In this document: piece by piece, positions 11,701 to 23,790 of the stretch
Layout: each line of letters starts with the position of its first letter
Position numbering within the stretch: the first letter of the stretch is position 1
NCBI GenBank assembly: GCA_036877525.1
Contig: JAZGTH010000087.1
Location: 2,860,001 to 2,924,000 of the forward strand
From: Chromobotia macracanthus
Lineage: Eukaryota > Chordata > Actinopteri > Cypriniformes > Botiidae
DNA: 64,000 nucleotides
Direction of reading: 5' to 3'
Made by a program: the position numbers and the translations under genes
The notes under the pieces: model-generated
Databases searched by the model: none
Told to the model about the DNA's origin: nothing
What the model saw: only the letters and a program-made list of their open reading frames with translations

Positions 11701-13139
11701 CAAGCCCAACAGAGTGATGTTATTATGTTCAGAATTTGCAATAAGTTATCACAACACCAGGACACGATGACATTTCAATGAGTTAATTGAAAGCATGATG
11801 ATTTAATGTTGTTGTTCCACTTAGAACTATTAAAGGTCCAAACAATGTATTATTATATTGTATTATTATTATTATTATGAAACCTTTAATTTTACCAGAT
11901 TAGTCCCCTGACATTTAAATCTCTTTATAAGAGCGATTTAGCCAAATGACAATATGAAATGATTAAATGACTAACTATTCATAAAATCTTGACAAAAGTT
12001 TAAAAAGTCTTTGAATAGTTTTAAAAGCATATTGCCCTACACCAGAGTTTATACCATCACTGTGTATCCCTCTTCTTGAAATGACAGCAGATGCCCACAG
12101 TGTATTGCAGATCTGTTTGCTCTGATCATACTGTGCTGATGGGTAGAAGGATGATCTCAGTAAGGGACAGGAGTTGTAATTATAACCCTTGATAAACGCA
12201 GCATCAGTAACACACTCACTGTAATCATATCAGGTATGTGTGAGCACAAGTCAGTGCTCTTTCTTTCTTTCTAAAATGAGGGATGGCTAATGATCATGCA
12301 GGTCCAATGCTTGACAAATGCAGAGGGCAACCTCAAACAAACATTTTCTTTAATCACAGCAAATCAAAAAGTATTACGGTCAGGTCTGTTTATAGCTATG
12401 AAAGGTATAAATGGCCGCTTAGGGCCCCTGAACCACTAGGGGGCCCTGCAAAATGAATTCAAATTTTTTAAGTTTGAATTTACTTTCATTTTTAAATATA
12501 CTAAAGGCTGCTAATAGGGCTCAGACTGTTTTTGTGACTCAAATAGACAATTATAAGGGACCCATTGTTATTTATGGTCTTTTATTGTTAATTATTAGTC
12601 GTGATAAGTCTTTTTGTTGGTAATTTTTCGTTAATGTTTTGTGTAGTTAATATATACTGCTATTAAGGTAATATAGTCAAATTTGTTAAAGACTGTATTA
12701 TGGAGATGCTTTTGGGTGGCCTCCAGGTATGTACAGAAAGGGCCCTGGTAACAGTTTTCTCTGCTCTCTCCTAGTATCTGTAACAATTAATATTTTTGTT
12801 TATTAATAATGAGCAAAGTAACTTCAAAACTTCACTATACATTCTACAAGTCATTTGAAGTTTTCCATTTTCAAGCTGAACAACTGGAACTGCGCAGATA
12901 TTTCTATTACTATTCCAAACATGTCTCTTTCGGACAAAGTCGGCAGCTCCATCTACTGCCTTGTAAATTCATTCCCTTTCTCATACGTAGATGGAAGATG
13001 ACAGCCCCTGTTCTCAGTACATTCTTTTACCTACATCTTCCTGAATTCTGTCTTTTCTGCAGCTTTCTGGAGACACCAAAACTTGTGAAAGGAAATGTTT
13101 TATTCAAAGAGTCGCTTCTTTGTGCAAAATCTTGAATCT
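11701..13139. other. AT-rich spacer, no gene seen
   Basis: A (TAT)n tract at 11861-11878. 12415-12450 contains an 8-bp GGGCCC-type inverted repeat (12421-12428 with 12440-12447), and GGGCCCTGG recurs at about 12748, so 12405-12770 could be a relic of an interspersed repeat. The 108-codon frame at 12809-13135 has no recognised domain. Confidence 0.4.
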
Positions 13140-13520
13140 AATTTAGGGAGGCGTTTTGCAACACCTTACTGACAGCACGATCGCAGCTGAACTTTGACTT
13201 ACCTCATTTATTTCCTCCCACCAATTCTGTCTCGCCTGCGTTTCCATGTGTTTAAATGCTGCATCAACATAAGGTCGCCTCATTAGCATAACGCTTTTTA
13301 TTGAGGGTTCGAGGGGGCTGGGGAGGGGCAGAAGGTCAGTACAATTGATATTCAAGCAATGCAATCAATACCGCTTCACAATTCACACCGGCTGCATCTA
13401 CAAGACATTTTGTGAACATGTCTGCTCTCTAAAGGGCCGTTAATGGATTATTAGGATGTTTGCATTGATTAATGTCTTTTTAACCTGATGGTTCGATAGA
13501 ATATAACTGAGACAATAAGA
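13140..13520. promoter_or_regulatory. Candidate CNE with paired-type homeodomain site
   Basis: Complex, partly CpG-retaining sequence without an open frame. Several homeodomain-type cores occur near its right end, including TAATGGATTA at 13441-13450, whose reverse complement TAATCCATTA fits a paired-class P2 dimer site (TAATYNATTA), and TGATTAATG at about 13466-13474. An enhancer is plausible but conservation was not tested. Confidence 0.25.
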
Positions 13521-14621
13521 TGGATAGGCAGATAGTAGGACCCTGAATTAATATGGTGGACAGGTGGAAACAGACTGAAACATTTGAATATTAGATATTT
13601 ACCTGCATCAAGCCCGTAACCTCCTGCAGGGCAGATATATTACTGAGAACAGCTATAGCTTTGTTCAAAATGAAATAAGTAATATACAGTGCGGTTGATT
13701 CTGTGGTGTTTATTGAGGGTTTGGAAGCCAGTGCTGGTGATATTAGTGGGCTTGTTAAATATGAGGCTATACCAGCGTGAGCACTCTAGGCGACTTTGAG
13801 ATATGATTGATTCAAAGGTCTACTGATATCAGTCTAAATATTTCTGCAGTGCAATAATATTATTCACTTTGAAAATGAAATTATAGCAGGATTTGGCTCT
13901 AAGTGCAATAATAAATGAATTGGAATAGGAATCACCTCTCAGCTTCTGCATTATGCATGAAGGTATTCAGAAAGTTGAGTAATGGCCTCTGCATTAAAGC
14001 CCAAGTCAGAGCTCTGTCCTCCACTTCATCTCAAGTCTGTGCGTGAACAAACGGCCGTGTTGGGGGAACAGAATGAGAGCCTCCTAGTTGGAGTGTGTGA
14101 GTTCTGTGTAATCGGCCACTTCCATTATCCCCCCTTAAATCAGCTCTGCAGGGGTCCTTTGTTACAGTACACATTCTCTCTTAACATACTGTCTCTCTCT
14201 CGCTTTCTCATACATTCCCTCTCTTACATCTGTCCTCTGACTGTAGATCTTGATTTTGGTTTCGTATTAAGGAGAGATTTTTCATGCCCCTTGGTTTTGC
14301 ACACATTTGTTGAATCTGACGTAGAGTAAGGTCCAAAAGTCCACATTTTAAAATCTGGGATTTAAAACCTAATTTAAGTTTGAAACTAGACAGGAAGGTT
14401 TTAAGATTTTAAATAAGATATATTGCAGAGTCTACATTCTGGTTTCTGGTTCACTAATCAAATGTTGCTAAATGAGTGACACTGGTAATTCCTTTGTGCA
14501 AGAGCTCAGACGTTCTTGCTCAGCTGAAGCACACAAGATGCCCTTTGGAACATTCTGCCTTGAAGCATGCTGGGATACCATGTTATACTTTTTTACCATG
14601 TTAAACATCAAGTAAACTTTT
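13521..14621. other. Spacer, no gene seen
   Basis: Moderately AT-rich. The 115-codon frame at 13982-14329 shows no recognisable protein features and ends in a leucine/serine-rich stretch over CT-rich DNA. No repeat with a partner copy in the window. Confidence 0.45.
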
Positions 14622-14822
14622 GGTTACACTTTATATTATGTTTTCAAATGCTGTGTACTTACATAGGAAAAAGCATGTGATACATTGTCCTTCATATAAT
14701 GTGTAGTTACATGTAGACATTTTAAATATAAGTACACTTTAACAACATGTACACAATAGGTACACTGTATTAAGTTTTTCTAATGAAGTTTTAGTTAAGG
14801 TCACCTAATATAAAGTGGGACC
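14622..14822. mobile_element. 201-bp MITE-like element with terminal inverted repeats
   Basis: Starts GGTTACACTTTATATTA (14622-14638) and ends TAATATAAAGTGGGACC (14806-14822); the ends are inverted and match at 15 of 17 positions. There is no coding capacity. Elements with ends of the form GGT(A/T)ACACTTTATATTA are widespread in teleost genomes as non-autonomous DNA transposons; the precise family is not assigned. Target-site duplications are not obvious. Confidence 0.7.
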
Positions 14823-14848
14823 AAACGTTTCACTCCAATTCTTACGCT

Positions 14849-14868
14849 AACACACACACACACACACA
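14849..14868. repeat. (CA)n microsatellite
   Basis: Pure CA run lying between the MITE ending at 14822 and the next repeat. Confidence 0.95.
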
Positions 14869-14884
14869 ACACAGTGCTACCACA

Positions 14885-15335
14885 CTATTAATAATAAAGG
14901 TCACTTAAAGGCTTTTTGTAGAACCAAAAATGGTTTATCGGTGACATTTCTGCAACAACACTTTTTAGCACCTTTATTTTTAATACTGTAGAAAGATGCA
15001 AATTAAAAACTTTTCAATAGTGTTATCAGACGTTTAAAAGAAAAAAGAGTACAAGACTAAACAGATACAAAACTCCCTAAATCTCTTCAGACTTTCTGCT
15101 ACTTCTTAAAAGGTTCTTCATAGTGATGCCACAGAGGGACCATTTTTGGTTTCTCAAAGAACCATTCAATCAAGAGTTCTTAAAAGAACCATCTCTTTCT
15201 TACCTTTTTAGTCTAAAGAACCCTCCATAACAAAGAACATTTTATGAAACAGAAAAGTTCTACAGATGTTAAAGGTTCTTTATGGAACCATACAGCCAAA
15301 AATGTATTTTTTCTATTACATTGTGAAACACCTTT
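14885..15335. mobile_element. AAAGGTTCTTTATGGAACC-type repeat, degraded
   Basis: Several related blocks in both orientations: GTAGAACCAAAAATGG (about 14920), AAAAGGTTCTTCATAG (about 15108), CAAAGAACCATTCAATC (about 15157), AAAGAACCCTCCATAAC (about 15215) and AAAGGTTCTTTATGGAACC (about 15269). Such GGTTCTT/AAGAACC mosaics are a familiar class of cyprinid interspersed repeat. Internal inverted repetition suggests a foldback or MITE-like DNA element. Boundaries are approximate. Confidence 0.5.
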
Positions 15336-17135
15336 TTTAAGAATGTAGCTGTGCATGGAGGTTATCCTTCACAGATCAGTCACCTGGTATCTCAATGTGA
15401 AGATGGAAATACATACATATGGTACATATACATTCCCAATAACTCACATCAGCAAATGAGGTATTTAAGATGTGTAATATAATCCAAGAGCTGATACTGC
15501 CCTTCCGCATCTTGCATTATTTACTAAATATCACAAATACTCCTATTCGTTGTTATCATGTGTCCGTCATATATCCTTTTTTAGGTGATTCCTACTGTAC
15601 TGAGCACAGTTTATTTATGTATATGTTCTACAGTTTATAAAATTGCATGTAGGCCATGTTTATAATGGGGGAAAGTCGAGCAGAATCTTGTTCATTTTTG
15701 TGTCATTTCTGTTCAGCTGCTCTGAATGTCACATTCATTATACAGCAGTATCACATGCCATCGTATTACATTCTGTACATAATTATATGAATAGCAATTA
15801 AAACAATGATCCTTTATTTGTGCAATTATAAACCACCTGTTTCCAACCAAAGTTACACGACAACAGATCTAGAAAGACATCTCTTTCTGCTGCACCGAAA
15901 TGATCTGTCACTCTTATATGCTAGTTCAATTTAAAATTTAAAATGATGAACTGAATTTAATATAATTAATGAATATAATAAGTTGATAGAGCTCCTCTCA
16001 TTAAGATTCAAGTCATGCATGGTACAGTATATGTCTGTCCCGTGAATACAGTAGCAGCAGTGAAGGCCAGACTGTGTCTGTGGTTAATTGCTGTCTGGAC
16101 TAGGGCTGAATCCATTCCAGAATGTTGGCTTTGGTACGATACCAGTGTCTGGGAGATTAATTGGGAGATTAAAGATGTAATATTGCATAAAAAAGTAGAA
16201 ATATTTCAAGGAAAAAACGATCACAATATTATGAGAAAGGGGTGAATATCACAACAATCAATATGGCAATAAATGTGGAGGATTTGGTTAAATCATACTT
16301 CAGGATAAGAATTAACAACAAAGAAATCCTTTCAGCGTCTTTCAGTGCGTCAGGACTGTGTTATTGATAATATCTGGATATTGCAGTGATTATGCTTAAA
16401 ATTTATTCTCATAATTGTAATTTATCAAAATATTACATTTATATTACACTAATCTTGTAACGTCATGACTTTATTGTTGCAATGTATTGACATTGTTATC
16501 CTATTAAAAGCCTCTTATGCAAATATTCTCGAAATATTATGACTTTTTTATTTTACCATGACAATATTTAAGTGTTGGGTTTGGCAATATACCTGGATGG
16601 CACCTGGGAGGAATATACATGTATATATATTTAAAGACAGGACAGAGGCAGATTTCTGCAACAGTACCCACAAGCATGAATTACATAAAATACAAACACT
16701 GAATTTAATGCAAATCCTCACTAATTTAACAATTTAATGATCATATGTAACAAAGATGCTGTCGTCTCACGGTCTTATCATTAAACGTTCATTTTTTTAT
16801 GAGCTTTATTTTTATTATTCATCATTTTATTATGTATTTCAAAACAACAATTGCAAATCACTTTACTTTTGTTACACATCCCTTCTGGATTTGATTTATA
16901 AATATTAATATATTATATTAATATTAAAAAATATTAATATGTCATATCTGGTTACAAAAAACAAAAACACATTTAATAATAATCATGCATCTCACGCATC
17001 ACGTAACTTTACCGCTTGAGGTGACGCTGCTTGCGCTGCGCTGACTAGCACTGTGTCACCCATGTCATGTAATGATATTTAAAAAAAACAAACATAGAAC
17101 ATTGATAAATGGTACGTTTCTGGTTCCATAGCACC
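15336..17135. other. AT-rich spacer, no supported gene
   Basis: A short tandem GGGAGATTAA at 16151-16160 and 16163-16172. An AT-only palindrome at 16901-16925 (AATATTAATAT, ATT, ATATTAATATT). 16098-16600 contains AATATT/ACAATATTA-rich sequence that may be a decayed repeat. A CpG-containing patch at 17015-17045 is too short to interpret. Confidence 0.4.
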
Positions 17136-18890
17136 TTTTACCACCTATGACATACAGCCCTATTCTGGAGGTGTGGTAGAACTACTTGATCTTCATCAGC
17201 TGTGAGGAAGAGGATGAAGAAGTGTTGGAGGTGACAGATTCGCTCCAGTAAGCGCATCTCTGACAGATTAAAATGTATATGGGAGATTGTGTGTGTGCGT
17301 GTGTGCGTGTTGGGGGGGTGGTTAGGAAGCCCTAGTCCTGTCAGGGCATATCTGGGAATATGAGCCGCTTTCTGCACGCATGGAAATCAATCATCACCGC
17401 CGCACAGCCTCCTGCATTTCCTGCGTTTGGTGTCGCCGTGATGCAGAACATTATCTCTTAGTGCCCGAGAGCACCTGAAATACTCCCGCGCTTCACTGCG
17501 ACAGGCGGTGTGGACCGTGACCACAGAAAAGAAGCCAGCAAAAACAACAGAATAATGGAAAAGATGACGACGTGAGATGGGAAGGGAGAAGAGTATGATC
17601 TGAAAGAGCTATTTACATATGAGTTATTTCTGGGCATTGACTGAGAAGCCATGATATACTGATATGTTAACGATTCAGCATGATACATCATTGGCTCCTT
17701 CCATCTCTGACATCATTGACTCCTCCCATCTTTTTGTCTTATCACCACATGCTTTCAAACCATTACAAAAATCACACAACTATACAAAACTGAAGGTGCG
17801 GCATTCTGTTACGCTTTCTGACGCCGGCTAACATTTGTGATAGTTTTCAGCAACTGAAACAACACGATATGAATTTACACCCAGCTTATCCCTTCATCTC
17901 TGCTGTCCTGCTTCAGGTATCTGAGCCAATTCTGTGTGTGTTTATCCCAGTAAAGCAGAAAAAACAACACGCGGGTGAAGCTTTTACGGACAACAATAAA
18001 CATGCAGTCCGAGTTCAAACATTCAACATGCCAGGCAAACAAAGCATGACAGACATATTCTGGGTCATGTGTGCACATGTGTGTTTAGGATGGGAGAACG
18101 GGAACGACATAAAGCTCATTCTTCAATTTAATTCAGCCACCAGTTGACTGACAGGCCTGTTTGAAGCTTGTCCTATATAGGGACGTGTGTGTAATACATA
18201 ATGCACGCCTTACACGCTCATACGTGCACACGCGCTCAGAGGCTCCTGCTGATCAATAAGATCTCTCCATTGCAAGAAACAGACGGAAATTGCATGGTTG
18301 GAGTTTCCTGTCTCACAGCACCCTGGATTAATATTGGAGTCATCTGACAGTAGAGGAAATAAAACCGTGGGCTTGTTAGTAGAGAACCTGTCTCATTTCT
18401 CCATGCCAGTCAAAGAGCCCATAAGATGTGCTATGAAAACCTGCCATACCTCAACATACCGTTGGCACAGTGTGTGAGTTCAGTGGGCCATTAAGGGTCC
18501 AGATTTTATCTTCTGAGGGAAAATATCCTTTTTGTGTGAGGATACGTGTGTGTGTGTGTTTATGTAGAGTTTTAATCAGGCTCTTTGTAGGACATGTCAG
18601 CCCTGCATGGCTTTTGATATAGGGTGTAATTGGTACAGCAGTCTGAGGGTTGTAAATGAAGTGTGTGATCTGAATGGAGAGCTGCTATCTGAAGAGGAAG
18701 GAGCAGATTGAGGGGGCGTGTGATTTCACACTATAAAGCTATCAAAAAATTATAGCTGACATCATTTTTTAAATCCTACCTTAACCTTATTAGTCCAATG
18801 TTTTTGTCAAACGTGTTAAATGTTTCAGACACGCACACATACGCAGAAGTTTAACAGTGCGCAAACCTGCATCTTACTGCACTCGCAATC
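17136..18890. other. Spacer with GT tracts and CpG patches, no supported gene
   Basis: GT/GC-rich low-complexity tract at 17289-17318, a CpG-containing patch at 17395-17520, and (GT)n at 18546-18560. The minus strand between 17259 and 17145 has an open, splice-flanked stretch discussed as a finding. 18240-18480 is complex sequence without repeats or frames. The leucine-rich minus frame at 17458-17691 is not recognised. Confidence 0.4.
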
Positions 18891-18901
18891 CAGTTTATGC
18901 A

Positions 18902-19115
18902 GCTAAATGTATTGAAATACCACAGTACTGTATTTGTCATTCTGCTTAGGGCACACACCCCTCCTTTCTATGCAAATTAGGTGTATGTGTCTTATTCACA
19001 AAACTTTGCTGACGCCAATAACATTGGGCTATTGCCATCTGCATAATTTAAAACTCAATAAAAGAGTTGCTCGTTTTCTTTTTTGCTAATAATGGCAGTT
19101 ATTCATCAAATAATG
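18902..19115 (+). repeat. Ancient dispersed repeat, copy 2
   Basis: Co-linear with 2967-3230: GCTAAATG..TTGAAATA, CCCCTCCTTTCTATG, TCTTATTCACAAAACTTTGCTGA, TTGCCATCTG and AATAATGGCAGTTATT blocks occur in the same order. The element class is unknown. Confidence 0.55.
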
Positions 19116-19479
19116 ATCAAATCGTGAAAAAAGACATAAAAACCAGACACATGCTCTTTATTGTCATTCTCTTTAGTTAGGCTGACTCAAGTGTCTGGAT
19201 GATTGGTAGCATAACGCTGGACATTACTACTATAAATGCTAGGTCCTCCACATCCAGCCTACACTCAGAACTACCAAATATATTCAAGAAAAGTGTACAC
19301 ATTTTGTTTAACAATTATTTTGTGGACACGTCACACACATGTGAATCGACCAATAAAACAACCTATACCACGCGTGCAGGGATGCAATTAATTCTTAGCA
19401 TAGAGTTGTCTTTGAAGCCGCTCTCAGCGTGTCTAGAGAAGCACGTGTGTGAATGTACAGGTGTGTAAGCGAGGACGTG

Positions 19480-20045
19480 TCTGCGGTGTCAAATCAGTGC
19501 CAGTGTCTTCACGTCTCACTTCTTGATGGCAGCTGTGGAATCTTAATTAGAGTCAGGGGAGCTTTTCTAGAGCAGGTGCACGGGTCTTTGTACATGAAAC
19601 AATGAGAAAACAAAAGAAAAAGATAGAAACACATAGCGAGACTGTGTGTGTGCGGGTGTGTGAAATGGGGTGACAGGTGTATTAGTTAAAGCCCTGCTGG
19701 GGGCTGATCTCCAGGTGAACAGAGACTGAAGCTTGGTGCTTATGTTAAGTCACAGCCGTGAGCCTTTCTCGCTAAATAGGCTCATATTTCACACTCCTAT
19801 AGTCTGTTTGTCCATGGTACTGCTACTGTAACTGCCTGACTATGACAGACATTAATCTCAACCAGTCACGGCGTCTGTGGGAAACACTGCAGCCAATCAG
19901 GGCTCTAATCTGTCATGCCAACCAGTGTGGCTTTCTGAAACGAAATGACACTGCACCTTGCTAATTTGTCAATGACTATGGACAGCAATCTCATCTAATC
20001 CAATCCTGTCAATCGGGTGTAGGTGAGGGCCACACACCCACCTTA
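19480..20045. promoter_or_regulatory. Candidate CNE region
   Basis: Complex sequence without repeats or a convincing open frame. TCTTAATTAGAGTC (about 19542) and GCTAATTTGTCAATGACTATGGACAG (split across 19959-19984) have the homeodomain- and bHLH-like texture of developmental enhancers. There is a short GT-rich interruption at about 19644-19665. Motif-based inference only. Confidence 0.2.
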
Positions 20046-20629
20046 AAGTGAATCATGAACTTTTGATAAATTTACATTATGCCTAGCCCCTCAGTCACCC
20101 CTCCACTACAGCATTAAACATTATATAATCTTTATTAATTAAGAACTCCAGGGGAATTTAGAACCCGAGTCAGGTCTCATGCCAAATCATGGAGAATAAG
20201 AGCTTTCCATATGAAAAATGTTCCCACACATTTTGTACACCAAAGCCATAGTTTTATTAGCCGATTTTTTAAAGTAAAATAAGTGCTTTCTTATAAATGC
20301 ACGTAAAAACAGATTTGTAATGCATACACAAGGCTCAATTTTCTCTAAATAACCTGGTAAACAATTCCATTTACAGTTAAACTCGTTTATTAGTAAATGA
20401 TGAACAATGGTTAATTTGCAAAAGACAGAACTGGACTTTTAACAAAAGTTATTTGCGATATTTGTATAGCCTAATTAAATTATCATGAAAGTATAAGACT
20501 TCAGCTAGAGAAAAACTCACCATTAACAGGAAAGTAAGGAGAACCAGAGAATTACTTCTTACTGTTGTTTAATTTATTATTTTGATATCCTTCTTTTACA
20601 TTTTATATTCACATTGTTTAAAGCTTTTT
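20046..20629. other. AT-rich spacer, no gene seen
   Basis: Featureless AT-rich sequence; nothing supported. Confidence 0.5.
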
Positions 20630-20702
20630 ACCTTTTTTCATTCATTCATTGCTGGAAATCGAACCCATGATCTTGGTGATGCTACAGGTGCTACATACAG
20701 GA
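20630..20702 (-). mobile_element. tRNA-derived SINE head fragment
   Basis: Read on the minus strand, it has an intact RNA polymerase III B box GGGTTCGATTTCC (20654-20666 on plus) preceded by AAGATCAT and a partly deleted A-box region. It matches the head of the SINE at 56465-56604 (..GTCATGGGTTTAATTC). The body beyond TTCATTCATTC is not recognisable. Confidence 0.5.
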
Positions 20703-21181
20703 ACTGGCATGTCTAGTTTAAACCAGAATGAACTGAATACACTACACTCCGGCAAATTCAACGCTGTAGAAGAATGACAGAAAATGTCATTTTTATAGTT
20801 TGTATTCGTTTTGCTTTACTGTTGCTTCCTATTGTGTTGCAGCATTCCTCATTTTTAAGATATGAATCATAGCATTTGCTTAAAGATAATGCAGGCAATA
20901 TTTTCTCCATGACAGCATAATGCTGTTTTGTTTGTTGCTGTAAGTTAGGGTTAGGCAGGTTGTAGCTAGATGCCATAAAACTACTTTTATGTTGCATTCC
21001 CGGATGTGCACTATAAAGGATACATTTGGTCTTCCATTCTGTTGTGAGACTATTAGATATACAAAAGAAACTATAAGCTAACAGCTAACAGTGTTGACTG
21101 CCTTTGTCATGCTCAACCATTTAATCCTGTTACTCAGATAAGAAAAAAATCACTCAATAAATCAATAACTACAAACTACCA
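20703..21181. other. AT-rich spacer, no gene seen
   Basis: Nothing supported; the minus-strand frame at 20758-20997 has no recognised features. Confidence 0.5.
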
Positions 21182-21227
21182 ACATTTAGTCCCAAACTAA
21201 ACTAAAGTTTAGTTTGGGACTAAATGT
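21182..21227. repeat. Perfect 21-bp hairpin with 4-base loop
   Basis: Arms 21182-21202 and 21207-21227 are exact reverse complements (left arm begins ACATTTAGTCCC; right arm ends GGGACTAAATGT), separated by TAAA. The flanking sequences do not pair. The stem is too short for a standard pre-miRNA. A recent palindrome-creating event such as a replication template switch, or the end of a foldback element, would explain its perfection. Confidence 0.95.
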
Positions 21228-22775
21228 ACACTGTTACCCATCATATTTTATATTCTAATATTCTAGTTGTAATTTTACTAGAATATTATAAAATCATATA
21301 TCAGGATTTTGATCTGGGTGATCTAGGCCTTTCCCTAACCTAACTTTGTTAACAGGGTTGCAATAATTATGACCCTCATTTAATCTTAAGTTTGACTTCC
21401 TGTCGATCAGCAGTTTCTGAAAAAACATGCATTTGATGACTATTTTTATATAATAGAGTATTTTATGCTTTATTTCTGCAAAAATGATACATATTTGCAT
21501 AACGTCAGTATCACACAGCAGCAATATGGGGCAGTGGAGGCACACATCATTGATACAGTAGGCCAGTCATCATGGAGTCATCAATAATGTTTATGCTTTG
21601 CACTCTGGATGAGGAAAGAGCCCCAGGACAGCTAGTCAACAGCAGAACTGCAATGTAACAGCACTCTGTGGTCAGCTAGTCTCACCTGGATCCTTCTGTC
21701 ATACATCAACCCACAGATTTCAGACTGAGGCCAAAGAGGTACAGCTAAAATCCTGCCTGACAAAATCAAAATAGAAGAAACATTGCTGTGGGCCTGACCG
21801 AGTAAAAGCTGGCTTGTGTGTGTATGCTGTGTATCAAGTAGCTCTCAGCAAACACTTATATTCCTCTTGTTGCTTTTATTACCAGATTTCTCTCTCTTAT
21901 TCTCTCTTCACCTTGTTTTCCATCTTTTCTTTCACTTCAGAGTGTGATTTTATGCTGTCAGTGTGTCTGTGCATGTGATATTTCAGAGATTTTATTATGC
22001 AAATGAATCTCCACTTCACAAGTACTGAAACATCTTCTGCTAACACCATGGATTAAACACTGTGTCTGTGTGTACACTGCTGTGTGTGTGTTTGTGTGCC
22101 TGCTCTGTACACGTGTGAATAATTCTGTCTGGGTATTTTTTTATGCCTTTGAACCTCCTTCAGCTTGTAATGCAACAGCGTCCGTAAGTGTTCTCAAAGG
22201 ACGACGAGTATTTCATCCATCTCCACTCCTCCCTCATTCATTCACTGTAGCAACAGCACAAGCGTGTCTCAGCACCAGTTAATACCAGTGTGTATGCGTC
22301 CAGCTTTCAGCACTGGCCACATTCAGTGATTTATATATACAGAGTCCAGAATATTACTTGTTAATGTGCAGTCTGACCTTAGAGGAGACAACAGAGAAAT
22401 GTAGGCGTAATGAATGTATAAGTCACCTATAGGTCAGGTATAGGTCATTGGTATAACAGTGATTGGAAACTATAATATAGCTGAGCAGGGTAGCAAAAAG
22501 TGGGGACATACAATAGTCTATACATACATAGACATACAATGCCATACAATGCTTTTGATATAAACAATAGCATAGAACATAGACCTTAGAAGTTATATTA
22601 ATGAGGATCTCTCACAGAGTCTTCTTATCAACACAATGACATATCTACCCTCACACACCTGTTGACATTATTAGATTTAAAGCAAAACATAATTTGGTCA
22701 GTATAGGTCCGGTTTACGTCAAATGTTCTTGCAAGTGGGCTTTTGCCATGTTTTACTATGTTTGTGAGCCAAACC
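21228..22775. other. Spacer, no gene seen
   Basis: Mixed AT-rich sequence with GT-rich patches at about 22061-22098. TCACCTATAGGTCAGGTATAGGTCA at 22422-22446 (described by position and GGTCA cores) is a short internal repetition. No supported gene. Confidence 0.45.
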
Positions 22776-22926
22776 TGCACGCGCACACACGCACAAACAC
22801 GTTAGGTTTAGCATTTTTACAAATGAGGACGTCCCCCAAAAGAGGTTTTGCTCACTTTTGTGTACAAATTTGGCCCCAGTATATGGTTAAATCGCACATA
22901 CCCACACACAAACACACGTACACAAA
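22776..22926 (+). mobile_element. CA-tailed dispersed repeat, copy A
   Basis: AAATGAGGACGTCCCCCAAA...GAGGTTTTGCTC...GTACAAATTTGG...ATATGGTTAA (22821-22890) matches 50709-50800 (+) and the reverse complement of 48851-48946, with about 20 internal bases deleted here. It is flanked by CA-rich tracts, the right one starting directly after the match. Cyprinid genomes contain many GGGGACAT/GAGGACAT repeats of this type tied to CA microsatellites. Confidence 0.7.
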
Positions 22927-23790
22927 CTGGCACAGACACTCTTATTAAAGTAATAAATTCTCTTTGAGCTCTGTAGGTGGGTCTGTTTACAGCCCACCCT
23001 GCCACAGAACATTCTGCCGCCAAATACATTAACAAGCTTTGTAACACACACACACACACACACTCTGAAGGCTTCAGAGCCCTGCATCTTTCTGTGACGT
23101 GTTGTTTAATTTGCTCATATATTGTTCAGTTAATTATTGAATCTGTAAGAAATTCAATTAAAGAAAATGCATTTTTGACATTTTGTCCTCTCTAGGGACT
23201 TTCTTGCTATTTCTTCAGTGCCACAAACTTTTAATGGATTCCAATGATTCCAGAAAGAATGTTTTCCAACAACACTCTCTTCCTCTCATAATCACCCAAT
23301 CAAAGTTTGTGTGAATCACCTCTTTTAAAGATGAGAACTCAACGGCACATACGGTGTGTGTGAGAGTTTGATACTGGTCTAGAGTGTGTCGCCCCCCCAG
23401 GGCCAGTTCATGAAGACATGGAGATATTTTCACAGCAGGACTGAAGCAATCAGCCAGTTCTCTTCTGTTCTCCCTGCACATTTACCTGGACTAATGCCTC
23501 AAAATTATCCTCTAAAACATTTGCCTGGTTGGCTTTATGGATATGCTGGGACTCCACACAACTCTCCACCAGTGTATTTTTTTAGCCACAGAAAATAAAT
23601 TCAATTGGAAAATCGCTGGAACATATTTTAATTGAATTTCACATTGAAGTGGGGAACCAATTTAGGCCTGAATTCCCATTGCAGTTCTATTACTCTTACT
23701 GTGTGCGTACAAAACATATTCTAAAATATGAACGCATGACAGCGGTGCCAAGTAAACAACACTTATATAAACTATGCCGAGAACACAAAA
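22927..23790. other. Spacer, no gene seen
   Basis: Contains the (CA)n tract at 23045-23063. C7 at about 23392-23398. Otherwise unremarkable; ATG frames across it are partly CA-repeat translations. Confidence 0.45.
23045..23063. repeat. (CA)n microsatellite
   Basis: Pure AC/CA run. Confidence 0.95.
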
